From Platerodrilus igneus (taxonomy: Eukaryota > Arthropoda > Insecta > Coleoptera > Lycidae), in the NCBI GenBank assembly GCA_036346225.1, contig JARFIW010001189.1, positions 248,001-312,000 on the forward strand: a stretch of 64,000 nt of DNA, in the 5' to 3' direction. How positions within the stretch are numbered: position 1 is the stretch's first letter; each line of letters begins with the position of its first letter. Positions 33,438-43,519 of this stretch are shown in pieces. The translations under genes and the position numbers were made by a program. Under the pieces are notes generated by a model. That model was not told where the DNA came from and did not search any database. It worked only from the letters and a program-made list of their open reading frames with translations.

Positions 33438-36031
33438 CGTTTTTTTTTGTTTATGCAACTAAGTATTACATTTCATGCCCTGTAAGCTGCCTGAATTTAG
33501 GCGCATATAGTCCCGCAAACACGCTTGAAGCCTAGCGCAGTCGTAATTGGAAATAACTAGGCGCATAGAAATAGAACGTACAATATTCTTGCTAGTCTTC
33601 CAAATGTAGTCGCCAGACACGTTTTTAAGAAAAGAAGTGTGATGAATTTTGGGGCCCTCATGGCTGAAAAGCTTCAGTCATGGCAGTTGCGTTTGGCGTT
33701 GTGGTACAGCCATAGCTACAAACTCTGATAGAACATAACTCCAATAATATTTATAAGACGGTTTGTTATTTTCTTATAATGTGGCATTTTAACTGTTGCT
33801 AACGGAAATCTTAATTTTTAGCAAGCAAACAATACCCGTATAACTTTATGGTTTGGAAAACCGACAAGGATTTTATTTTCATATCAATCATCAGAACTTG
33901 TAGTTTTGGTTAAAACAAGCTCTCCTGTTTCTTATAAAAGATGGCTGACGCTTGATGATGTATTAATAGGTGTTCAGTAAATTTGTTGTTGTAGTTTAAT
34001 ACGCAAAACTCTGGTGAGCACAATTTTTTTTATGATCCGGAAGAATCAACACGGATGTGATGAACCTTCTGTTTGGAAAGCTTGTAACATACCGTTTTAG
34101 TACAGTCTGTTATGTAAAAATAACTCTCTATTATTTCTCAAATTGGTTTATTTTCTAGTTTAATTTTAGCTTCCCAATTATTAGGATAACGTTTTTGTAG
34201 CATAAATATGTCTGCGATTTTAAACGGCTTCAAAAGCTCCGTTCCCAAGTAACCCGAGCAGGGTTCTTGGAAAATATAATCCAAAGATTTAATTAACATT
34301 CCCAAGGTAGGAAGCTCTACTTGGAAGGCACTTAACGTGTCAGATTAGTAGTATCTACTAATAGATGTCAATCAAGTAGCTAAGACCCTAGTTATGTATA
34401 AAGCAGCCCGCGTTGTCTGAATAATTTTCAATTAGTTTGGGCACTTAACTAAAATTATAGTTTCAGAGTTTTCTTGTGAGAGAGATTTTGGTTATCCTAA
34501 AGCAATTGTTAGTTTTATGTAACTTTTAAGATTTATGACAGGCTTAACCTTTTCGATTATGAGAGCTATACTGGACTGGGTATTTTTCAATTAACTTAAA
34601 GGTATATAAGGAGTTCAACGTGGGATGGAAGGGGCTTTTTTTTCGATACTTCCGACAGACAGGGTTTATTTTTGTACTTCTGAAAGTAAAGTGATGTGTG
34701 TTTTTTTATTTTATTCTGAGTAAGCACTTTCCCAGTTACTAAAACAGAGTGCATGGTCTTTTTTTAAATAATGAACTCAAGGGTTGTGTTATGAATTATG
34801 TATCCGTAATTGTTTAACTAAATTGTGTCGACGTTCTGTAACAATACCGACGTTCAGATTAAAGCTCTGAGTTTGAACTTAAGTTGAACGCGTTGAAATT
34901 TTATTCCCTGTGTACTTATTTAGGCAGACAGGGGTGTTTCAGCAGGGTACACCGCTTCATTCGACGGTAGCCTGGGGGCTCACGCAATAGCTTAGCAACG
35001 AAACCTACCTGATTACGCAATTTTCAGGTCGGGTATAGTAGTAAAGGACCCCCCGTAGTGATAATCTTTGTTGTACTTGAACGAGTTCCGTTACAGTAAT
35101 AGTTGACCGGTGAAAAGGTCGTTTCTGTCCCGTTAATTAGAGACACCCTTGTTAACTTAGAGCGTGGGTCACAGTAGGTAACTTTATTAGAATACTGTAT
35201 TTATGATTAATTATTGTATTGGGGTGTTTGAGCCCGAAATCGGTTCCTATATCCTTAAAAAGTAGACTAGTCCTAAGGAATTTAGACATTAATTTGGTTT
35301 AGTTGTATAGTGTTTAGCTAGCCGGGGACTATAAAGCTCCACAGTAGTGCAGTGTTAAAATTTTCTGCGTGCGTATTTGTGACAATCTTTTCTCATTCTC
35401 AAGAAGAAAGTGCAACGAGTGATAATACCTTGATAAGGTCCGTAAGCCTTCCCCTCTTTTACGGTGGCGCCCTATTGTATATAACGGCAAATATTGTATA
35501 TATTTTGTACTCATATGTCATTAGGTTAAGGTTTAATTAGTTGTACAGTTAATAAAACAATCTAAATTAATATCTTAGTGTGTTGTAGCTTAATGAACCT
35601 CACCCTCTCACCGACTGTAGCAAGCTTGCGAGGCAATGTTCCAAAACGTTTGGGTACTTTAGGTTCAGGGGTCATGCCCTATTATTTTATTGTTAATTTG
35701 ATACCCTCACGAGGCAGGAATGTATATTTAGTTACAAGCTGCACTAGCTAAAAATAAATTCTTAATTATGAAACTAAGAACCTTGATTCATAAGTTTAAA
35801 CAATATCTAGTTGAAACAAAGTCTGCTTTCATTTTATAGTAATTTAAATAATTTGGTAAAATTTGTATGCTCTCATATTCTATTTTAAAACGTTTATTAT
35901 AAACAACACCATATTAAAATCACATATGGTATGATAAGAATAGGTTTTATGTGTTTGTTTGAAACAAATGACCATTATGTTACTAAGCAACTTTTAATTT
36001 GAGATATTTGAAGATATGGAGTTTAACATAA
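33438..36031. other. Left part of a 3.7-kb unclassified insert in the LINE
   Basis: The LINE is interrupted from about 33438 to about 37189. The insert opens with a T run (33440-33451), which would be the A-tail of a minus-strand retroposed sequence. No coding frame is recognisable. It includes TGGCGCCCT at about 35465 but no supporting LTR. It is split by the solo LTR at 36032-36568. Confidence 0.5.
36028..36031. repeat. Target-site duplication (left) of the solo LTR
   Basis: ATAA, repeated at 36569-36572. Confidence 0.8.
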
Positions 36032-36568
36032 TGAAGTGGGCTACTTCTACCGTGTTTCTTTAATTTAAAACAAGTAATAACCAGAGTCTTTATTACTCAC
36101 TGTTCACAAGTCTAATTAACAGTATATGCCTTATTTATAGATGTTTTCAGTCCACTTAACAATGAAGCACTATTACACTAATGAATTTACAATCACTAAT
36201 ATCTTCTTAAACTAACTTCTTTAGGATTGGTCCATTAACAACACTAACACAACTATTTATTTATTATATACTTCTATCTATTTATGTATACTACAAGCTG
36301 CATGTACATTAGACACAGCATATAACATTTATGTATTCACTTCAACTTCCAAAAGCTCAACTACTATTACTTTACAACGATATAATTTATATTAGACATT
36401 CAAGTATAGACTAACTCTTGCATTCATTAGCGGTCTTATATATACTCTGGATTAAAAAGGATGACTCATGCTCCAGTAATTTTTAGAAGAATTCTAGAAT
36501 CCTTGAGAATAAACAGTGCTTGCGGCGTTTTGTGTGTTTGATGGGTTGCCTACTAGTAGCTCGCTACA
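36032..36568 (-). repeat. Solo LTR of the Gypsy family
   Basis: Minus-strand relative of the LTRs at 18586 and 25184, ending TGTAGCGAGCTACTAG in its own orientation, with an exact 4-bp duplication ATAA. It keeps the TATA box (AGTATATATAAG) but lacks a segment of about 55 bp near its start, so it is 537 bp against ~595. It arose by LTR-LTR recombination that removed the internal region, within an already inserted unclassified sequence. Confidence 0.92.
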
Positions 36569-37189
36569 ATAAAGTAAATTTTTGTAAACTAAATTTAAGA
36601 TCTTAGATTACAAGCAATATAAATTGTGTATTTAAATTTTGAATAATACTTTTTAAAGAACAGGTTTACCCTGTTAGTAGTTGTAATTTTTTGCTAACTG
36701 AATAATTTCTATTTAACATTCATGCTCATCATATAGTTACACTGTAACTCTCTTTAATTTTTTTGTACATATTTGAAAAGAAACAAAATTTTTCTATTAT
36801 TAGATACACGTCAAAACTCATGATCGTTTTATTTCCAACAGCTCAATAAATGAAATAACTAAGCTCTCCATTTCAATTGAGATAAGAATAAGTAATAAAA
36901 TCATGTTCCTTTATTCCTAACTTCAGGTAGATATGATTTCCTTAAGGTTTATCTGCCTCTATGTTTAAGATAAATTTTTGTGTTGACGCAGTGGCGCCCT
37001 AGTTTATTTAAAGGCAGGTTTAGTCTCAGAAAGACCCCCCCCCCCAGCTTATGCCACCGCAAGAATAGACCCCGAGCTTAGACCGAGAGCAAGCTATATT
37101 TTCTTGCAACATCAGCGTGGCCCCACTACATCCTCAATAAAGGCCCATTTCTGAGAATATATTAGACAAAAAAATATAAACATTACACC
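36569..37189. other. Right part of the unclassified insert
   Basis: Begins with the second ATAA duplication. AT-rich, with a C run at about 37027-37039 and TGGCGCCCT near 36991. No gene. Confidence 0.45.
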
Positions 37190-38310
37190 ATTTAAGCTTT
37201 AAAGTATTAATGGAAATAAACAATAGAAAAAGAATAAGGAGTGTATATACGATTTGTAGATCTGGAAAACATTCGTCAATGTAAAATGAAAGAAAATTTT
37301 CGAAAAGGTTGCAGTGAGTTATAAGAATAGACGAATAGTAGATAGCTTATAAGAGCAAACCGCGGTAATAGAATTAGAGCAGGATCGTGGAGAAGTAAAT
37401 GTTAGAAAAGGAGTCAGCCAGGGATATGCCCTATCTCCATTAATTTTAAATTATACAATTTTAAAATTAACTGAGATAGGGCACATCAAAGACGCAATAA
37501 ATAATGTCAAATGCAAAAAAACATTTTGAGTTATTATACAGAGACAAACGATTGATATGCTTAGATTTACAGAGGTTTATTACGGTATTAGCAATTAGCA
37601 AGGAAGAGTTAGAAACAGCTTTTACTGAATTGGAAACAGTACCAACAGAGAGATACGGTATGAATATTAACAAAAATAGAACTAAAGTATTAATATGTAA
37701 AGGAGAGGTAAATAAGTCAAAAATCTGAATACTAATAACAAATGAGAACTTACAAGAGATTAAAGATTTTTGCTGCCTTGAAAGTCAAATAACACAATAT
37801 CGGAAAAGCACAAAAGATAAAAATAAAGAATAACATAAAGTCGCGCTGCATTAAACAAAAAAACTTTTATGTTCAAAGATAATAAACATAGAAACAAGGA
37901 AAAGATTGCTGAAAACATATGAGTGAAGCACAACACTACACGGCTGTGAAAACTGTACACTGGAAGAAGTGGACAGGAAATGTGATACTACAGACATATA
38001 ATGAAGATATCATGGACCTAGAAAGTTAACGAAATGGTTGGGGAAGAAAGAAATATTTGGAAAAGAGTAAAAAATAGGAAAGATATGATGATAGGACACA
38101 TGCTAAAACACAAAGAAATAGTGCGAAATATATTAGGAGCTGAGAAAGGAAAAGAGAGGTAGATGTAGACCTAGATTAGACTTTTGCACATAGATAGTGA
38201 AAGATGTAGGCTGTGGAAACTTCAAGAAAATGTGTAGATTAGCTCAGAATAGAACAATGAAGATACGCATGCAACCAGTACTAGTACTAAAGATCTAATG
38301 ATGATGATTG
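37190..38310 (+). mobile_element. CFDP2-type LINE, plus-strand copy, piece 3 (reverse transcriptase to 3' end)
   Basis: Resumes at the reverse transcriptase (GTGTATATACGATTTGTAGATC near 37239, the FVDLE block), passes the degraded RKGVSQGYALSPL region (37406-37440), the C-terminal domain and the 3' UTR, and ends in AATGATGATGATTGATG (38298-38315). That (TGA)n-type tail is the family's 3' end. Together the three pieces make an almost full-length LINE with every frame broken. Confidence 0.82.
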
Positions 38311-38544
38311 ATGAAGTTAGACTAAACTGAGCTTGCAATCTTAAAAAGTTTCAACCCATTGTGACATAATGAAATTGTTATTCTTACATCAAAACTGGGG
38401 TTATTTTATTTATTTTACATATGAAACTCATTTAAAAAGCCTGTATGATAAACAGCATCCTTTGTCAGTGAATAGTAATCTACATTTAAATTAGTTTTAT
38501 CTTTCGTATCTATTTATATAAAACAAAATGCCTTTTCAAATTTT
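38311..38544. other. Short AT-rich spacer
   Basis: Nothing recognised. Confidence 0.4.
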
Positions 38545-39245
38545 AAGAATTAATCCTCAAATAACAATTTGTTTTCTTTGTAAGATGATTAGACACATCC
38601 TCCATTGTTTCCTATTCTGAGCTAACCTACACATTTCCGTAAAATTTCCACAGTCTGCATCTTTCACTATCTGCGTTTACTTTTACTTCTCGTTTTCTCC
38701 TTTCTTTGCTTCTAATATATCCAACACTATTCCCACATGCCTTAGAAGTGTCCTATCGTTCTAATCTCTCCTATTTTTCTACGGTTTTTAACATATTTCT
38801 TTCTTTGCCTACTATTTCTAGTATATAGGTTTATTCTCAATTTCGCCTGTCCATGATATCTTTATCTTTCACAATCTGTGTGCAGTACTTTAATCTAGGT
38901 CTACCTCTACCTACCTTGTTTCCTTTCTCTGTTTCTAATATATTCCGGGCTATTTTCTCATGTTCTAGTATGTGTCCTATCACTCTGACTCCTATTTTTT
39001 TACTGTTTTCCACATACTTCTTTCTTCTCCTGCCGTTTCTAGAACTTTTTTGTTCTTAACTTTGTCTGTCCATGCTATCTTCATTATACGTCTGCAGCAC
39101 CGCATTTTAAAGACATCTCCCTTTATACTGTCCGCTTCTTGTACTATCACAGTCGTACAATGCTGTGCTTCACACATACGCTTTCAGCAATCTTTTCTCC
39201 TGCTTTTGAACATAGCAGCTGTCTTGTTAAATAGAGCATTGCGAA
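38545..39245 (-). mobile_element. Two LINE 3' ends in direct tandem
   Basis: The same ~260-bp C-terminal and 3'-UTR segment of the CFDP2-type LINE occurs twice on the minus strand (about 38600-38860, then 38862-39130, extending to 39245). Shared blocks include TTTCACTATCTG, TCTAATATATTC and TTAACTTTGTCTGTCCATG. The second copy extends further into the coding domain. Both are pseudogenic. Confidence 0.75.
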
Positions 39246-40288
39246 AAATAATAAAGAATGAGAAAATTTAAAGTGATATAATAAAGCATAAAATACGTTA
39301 GCAGGGAAAAATTTTTTCATGAAGATAACTTCCTTGTATCAACTACTAATGTAAACCCAAGAAAACATATTATTAAGGCATTAGTGTGGAGTGTAGCATT
39401 ATATATTTCGCTGCTTCAGAGAAGAAAGTACACCGAATCCGTCGCATCTTTGCCTCTACCACCGCTTGCTACCAAGGCCGCCCACAGAATAATTTGTAGA
39501 GGGGGTCAAGACTACTTTCAAAAATATTAGTTATGTTACACAAAGGATGAACACTTTTAATGCAACCCCGTTACCGGACGTATTGGAAAGTAATGTAAGG
39601 CATAAAATATTATTTCCTTAGAGTAGCTCAAAAGCAGTTAGGACCATCGATAATGCAGCGTTTTTTAATATTATAGTTGAAATCACGAAAGAATGCATTC
39701 ACGCCATAGGTTACTGAATTTAAAAGCGAAATACATTAAAAGTATGTCGGTATTTAATTCAGAAACCTATGACGCGAATGCATTCTTTCGAGATTTTGTC
39801 TATAGTATTTGAAATTGAAAGAAAAACGTAGGATTGATAGTTTCTTAATAAATGCAGCATTCTGAAATTAATCGAATTTTCATAAAGTGTAAAGTTACTT
39901 ACCAATCTGGTAAATTGCTGGTGCAGCAGGCTATCAATTCTTTTGGCTTGATGATGCACAGGGTAGCAAATGGAAAAAATTGGATTTTACATTAACACAC
40001 ACTAATTGAAAATTGAATGGACTTATCCCGATACACGTAATAAACCGCCCGTAAGAAAATGTAAAAATACAGACACGACACAACCATATTTAACGGAAAC
40101 AGAAAAGCCACATTGTCAATCAAATGGCCACAAACCACAGATATTAATTAATAGTAAATAAATATCCGACCGGCACTTTAAATAGTGTCTTTAATATTTG
40201 ATGCACAAGCAAACATGACTAAGAACTAAGAAGGGTACAACAAACTATTATAACTGGCACTGCTGAATAGGACTGTTCTCGCGTTTTA
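39246..40288. other. No gene; probable 3' region of the hAT transposon
   Basis: Lies downstream of the minus-strand hAT transposase C-terminus. A possible hAT-like terminus, CAAGGCCGCCCACAG, starts near 39471, but no partner is seen beyond 45541. Contains the hairpin at 39681-39795. Confidence 0.4.
39681..39795. repeat. Long hairpin
   Basis: Inverted arms of about 42 bp (39681-39722 and 39753-39795) with a loop of ~30 bp. The arm core CGAAAGAATGCATTC is exact, with few mismatches elsewhere. Could be a small MITE or a structural element of the hAT 3' region. Confidence 0.75.
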
Positions 40289-40482
40289 TTAATCATCATC
40301 ATTTTTGAATAAAAATATCAATCTTCTTCGGTCTTGACCAAATCTATTTAGGACTTCATTTATAAATGCTTGTTTCTCCCTACCTACCATGTCCTTATGT
40401 ACACTAAGCATGCATAAACCTGATAATCTATCCCCTGACATGCTTAATGTAAGCCACGATTTTACCCGCTTTAGCGTACTAA
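40289..40482 (-). pseudogene. hAT transposase, C-terminal piece
   Basis: Minus-strand frame STLKRVKSWLTLSMSGDRLSGLCMLSVH, the C-terminal hAT dimerisation region, ending in a normal stop at 40289. It continues directly from IERSFSTL at the end of the main piece (43510 side); the two are separated only by a LINE. The 10-bp sequence AGCGTACTAA is duplicated at the break (40473-40482 and 43510-43519). Confidence 0.85.
40473..40482. repeat. Target-site duplication (left) of the LINE inside the hAT gene
   Basis: AGCGTACTAA, identical to 43510-43519. In the hAT gene it encodes the STL junction. Confidence 0.88.
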
Positions 40483-41633
40483 TAGATAAAAATGATAGAA
40501 TAATTATGGTTAGATTGAGTACAAAACCCACAGACATTGTTTTAGTACAGGTTTGCATGCCAACAACTCAGTACGAGGATGAGGAAGTAGAAAAGGTATA
40601 CGAGGATATAAATAGTATAGTGAGAAAAGTAAAAGGAGATGAGAATTTAATAGTTATGGGCGATTTTAATGCGTCAGTGGGAGAAGGTAGTGAGGGAAAA
40701 ATGGTAGGAAAATTTGGGTATGGCAGACGAAATGATAGAGGAGAAAGATTAGTTGAGTTTTGCCAGGAACATAGATTAGTAACTGTAAACACCCTATTCG
40801 AACAACATGTTAGGAGAAGATATACCTGGAAAGCCCCAGGTGATAGGGCTAGATACCAAATAGATTATATTTTAGTTAAACAAAGATTTAGAAACCAAGT
40901 TAAAAACTGTCGTAGTTATCCAGGGGCTGACATAGATAGCGATCATAACTTAGTTAAAATGAAGTGTAAACTAAAATTCAAAAAATTGAGAAATGTTAAA
41001 AGAGAGGGATGGGATCTAGGTAAGCTTAATGATAGTAGGGTAGAAGAGGAATATAAACAAGTATTAGATAATAAGAGCAAAGAGATAGCTGTAAGAGGGA
41101 ACGTAGAAAATAGATGGAAAGAAATAAAACTGACTGTACATGATACAGCAACACAGACTATAGGTAAGAAAAAAATAGCAGCGAGAAAACCTTGGGTAAC
41201 AAAGGAGTTATTAGATTTAATAGAGAATAGAAGAAAGCTTAAACCTTTCAGAGAAGTGGAAAGTGAAAGTAAGCAAAAATATAATACAGTTAGAAATACG
41301 ATAGTACATGTGTGCAGGAAAGCTAGAAATAAATGGATGGAGGAGAATTGTAAGGGAATACAAGACGATTTGAGAGTAGGTAAGACAGACAGGGCTTACA
41401 GGGCAGTTAAAAAGTTTTTTGGGGAAGATAGGAAAAAATATAATGGTATTAGAGACGAGAATAATGAGCTTCTAATAAATAAAGTTGAGGTAGCAGATAG
41501 ATGGAAAAGATATTTAGAAGATTTATATAAGGGAGACGATATGGATGAGTTAGAGAACGACCAAGAAGAGGATGTAGAAATAGGGTTCTCAATATTAAGA
41601 GAGGAATTTGATAGAGCTGTTAAGGGATCTTAA
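40483..41633 (+). pseudogene. LINE endonuclease (5'-truncated) and linker
   Basis: Apurinic-type endonuclease lacking its N-terminal part. Kept motifs are VMGDFNASVGEG, RRNDRGERLVEF, RRYTWKAPGD, YQIDYILV and the catalytic DSDHNLV. Then comes a lysine-rich linker with KPWVTKELLDLIE. It would nick target DNA to prime reverse transcription. The frame is open to 41633, where a one-base shift leads into the reverse transcriptase. The endonuclease class (CFDP2/bucentaur-like) is that of RTE-type LINEs. The methionine at 40389 lies in hAT sequence, so it is not the original start. Confidence 0.88.
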
Positions 41634-42420
41634 ACTAAATAAAGCGCCAGGGATAGACGATATTCCCGCAGAATTAATAAAATATGCAAGTCAGAAAACT
41701 TTAGACAGATTACATGAACTAGTAAAAGTAATATATGACACAGGTGAGGTTCCAATAGATTTCGAAAAAAATATTATTATCCCAATCCCAAAAAAGTCAG
41801 GAGCTGATAGGTGTGAGAATTTTAGAACGGTTAGTTTAACTTCTCGTGCTTCCAAAATACTAACAATAATAATTAAAAATAGAGTAGAAGCTTTGACTGA
41901 GAATTATTTAGGCGAAGACCAATATGGTTTTCGTAAAGACAGAGGGACTAGAGAACCGATACTAATGATTAGTCTAATTATCGAAAAAAGGTTACAAAAA
42001 AATAAAAAGACTCATTTCGCGTTTGTAGATTTAGAAATAGCATTTGATAGGGTTAATTGGATTGTTATGTTCAGGGTTTTGCAAAAAATAGGAATCTCTC
42101 ATAGGAATAGAAAAATTATTTACAGTCTATATAAAAACCAAAGCGTAGTAATTAGATTTGATGAAATAGAAAAGGAAGCTAAGATTAGAAATGGTGTTAG
42201 ACAGGGTTGTATACTGTCTCCCTTGATTTTTAATGTTTATATTAAAGAAGCTTTAAACTTAGCTAGACAGAGAAAAGAGATAGGTATTAGTGTACAAGGA
42301 CAGAAAATAGACATGTTACGTTTTGCAGATGATATAGCCATTAAAGCAGAGTCTAGAAAAGAGTTAGGAGAGTTTTTAAATATTTTAGATGAGATACTAC
42401 GCGGAGTAACTATAGTATGA
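41608..42420 (+). pseudogene. LINE reverse transcriptase
   Basis: Continues the endonuclease frame after a single frameshift. Motifs: KAPGIDDIPAELIKY, NIIIPIPKKSGADRCENF, EDQYGFRKDRGTREPI, FAFVDLEIAFDRVNW, NGVRQGCILSPLIFNVYI and the catalytic LRFADDIAI, all intact. It ends at TGA 42418-42420, overlapping the ATG of the next segment. That is again a one-base frameshift, not a real gene boundary. Confidence 0.9.
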
Positions 42421-43037
42421 GAATTAACTCAGTAAAGACAAAGATAATGACTAATGATTTACAGCCTAGTTCTAAACCAAAATTAAAAATAGGTAATACC
42501 GAGTTAGAGGAGGTAGATGAATTTTGCTATTTAGGTAGTATAATTACAAAGGATGGACGTAGCAGAAGAAATATAGTAGCTAGAATAGCTCAAGCTAGAA
42601 AAGTGTTTTTAAAAAAGAAAAACTTACTAATAGCTAATAGTATTAGTTTAGATAATAGAAAAAGTTTCTTAAAGTCGTATGTATGGAGCGTTCTATTATA
42701 CGGTAGTGAGACTTGGACAATTAAAGAAGTAGATAAGGAAAAGATAGAAGCTTTTGAAACTTGGTGTTATAGGAGAATGTTAAAGATTAGTTGGACAGAT
42801 AAAGTAAAAAACGAGGAAGTTTATAGAAGGATAGGTGAGGATCCCTGTATGTGGAAACAATTGAAGGTCAGGAGAGATAGAATGATAGGGCACCAGTTAA
42901 GACATGAGGGACTATTTAGTAAAGTCTTAGATTATAGACTACCAAATAAAAATAGAGTAGGAAGGCCTAGACAAAGCTATATTAGTCAAATTATTAGAGA
43001 TTTAGGTTGTGAAGGGTATGTGGACCTTTTAGACTAG
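42417..43037 (+). pseudogene. LINE C-terminal domain
   Basis: Thumb and C-terminal region: FCYLGSIITKDG, YGSETWTI, RRMLKISWTDKVKNEEV and GRPRQSYISQIIRDLG. The ISWTDKVKNEEV block is a hallmark of this LINE family and lets its 3' ends be spotted throughout the window. It ends with a shift near 43030; remnants (LRIEKN) continue into the 3' UTR. Confidence 0.88.
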
Positions 43038-43509
43038 CTCAGAATAGAAAAGAATTTAGAGCTGCGTCAGACCGACTTCAAGTAAGTTCGAAAACAAAAC
43101 AAAAAAAATAAAAATCAGTTAACTAAATGTCACCATGACATAACTCACAATTAGTTAGCGGTCTGGCATGTTGGCAGCGATTTGTTGCTTAAGCCTTACC
43201 ATAACATATAATTTAACACTTTTCCTTTTTGAAGCGGATAACCAGGTTATATTTCATTTCCTTATAAATGGTAATCATGTATACATGTTAGAGTTCTTTA
43301 ACAACCATCAGGTTGCTAATATCTATGTAGAGCCAGCTGGATAGGAAAAAGATAGAAGGATATAGGAAGACCTAGACCAAACTATATTAGTCAAATTATT
43401 AGAAATTTAGGTTGTGAAGGGTATGTAGAGCTTTTTAGATTAGCACAGAATAGAAAAGTTAGAGCTGCGTCAAACCGACCTTAAGTAAGATCGAAAACAA
43501 AATGAATGA

Positions 43510-43519
43510 AGCGTACTAA
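43510..43519. repeat. Target-site duplication (right) of the LINE inside the hAT gene
   Basis: AGCGTACTAA, identical to 40473-40482. Confidence 0.88.

Larger units (their letters stand above)
40483..43509 (+). mobile_element. 5'-truncated CFDP2-type LINE, best-preserved copy, with two 3' ends
   Basis: Inserted within the hAT gene between 10-bp duplications. Starts inside the endonuclease (5' truncation). The coding part runs to about 43060, followed by a 3' UTR and an A-rich tail (43090-43110). A further ~240 bp of unrelated sequence and a second short LINE 3' end (about 43345-43505, with GGTTGTGAAGGGTATGTAGAG) follow before the right duplication. So one duplication pair encloses two 3' ends, as expected of 3' transduction, template switching or nested insertion. 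Confidence 0.82.

Noticed and set aside
35461..35475. TGGCGCCCT at 18246, 35465 and 36991 as primer-binding sites of hidden LTR elements
   Set aside because: No LTR end, partner LTR, polypurine tract or duplication could be found at any of the three; the motif was also picked after the fact.
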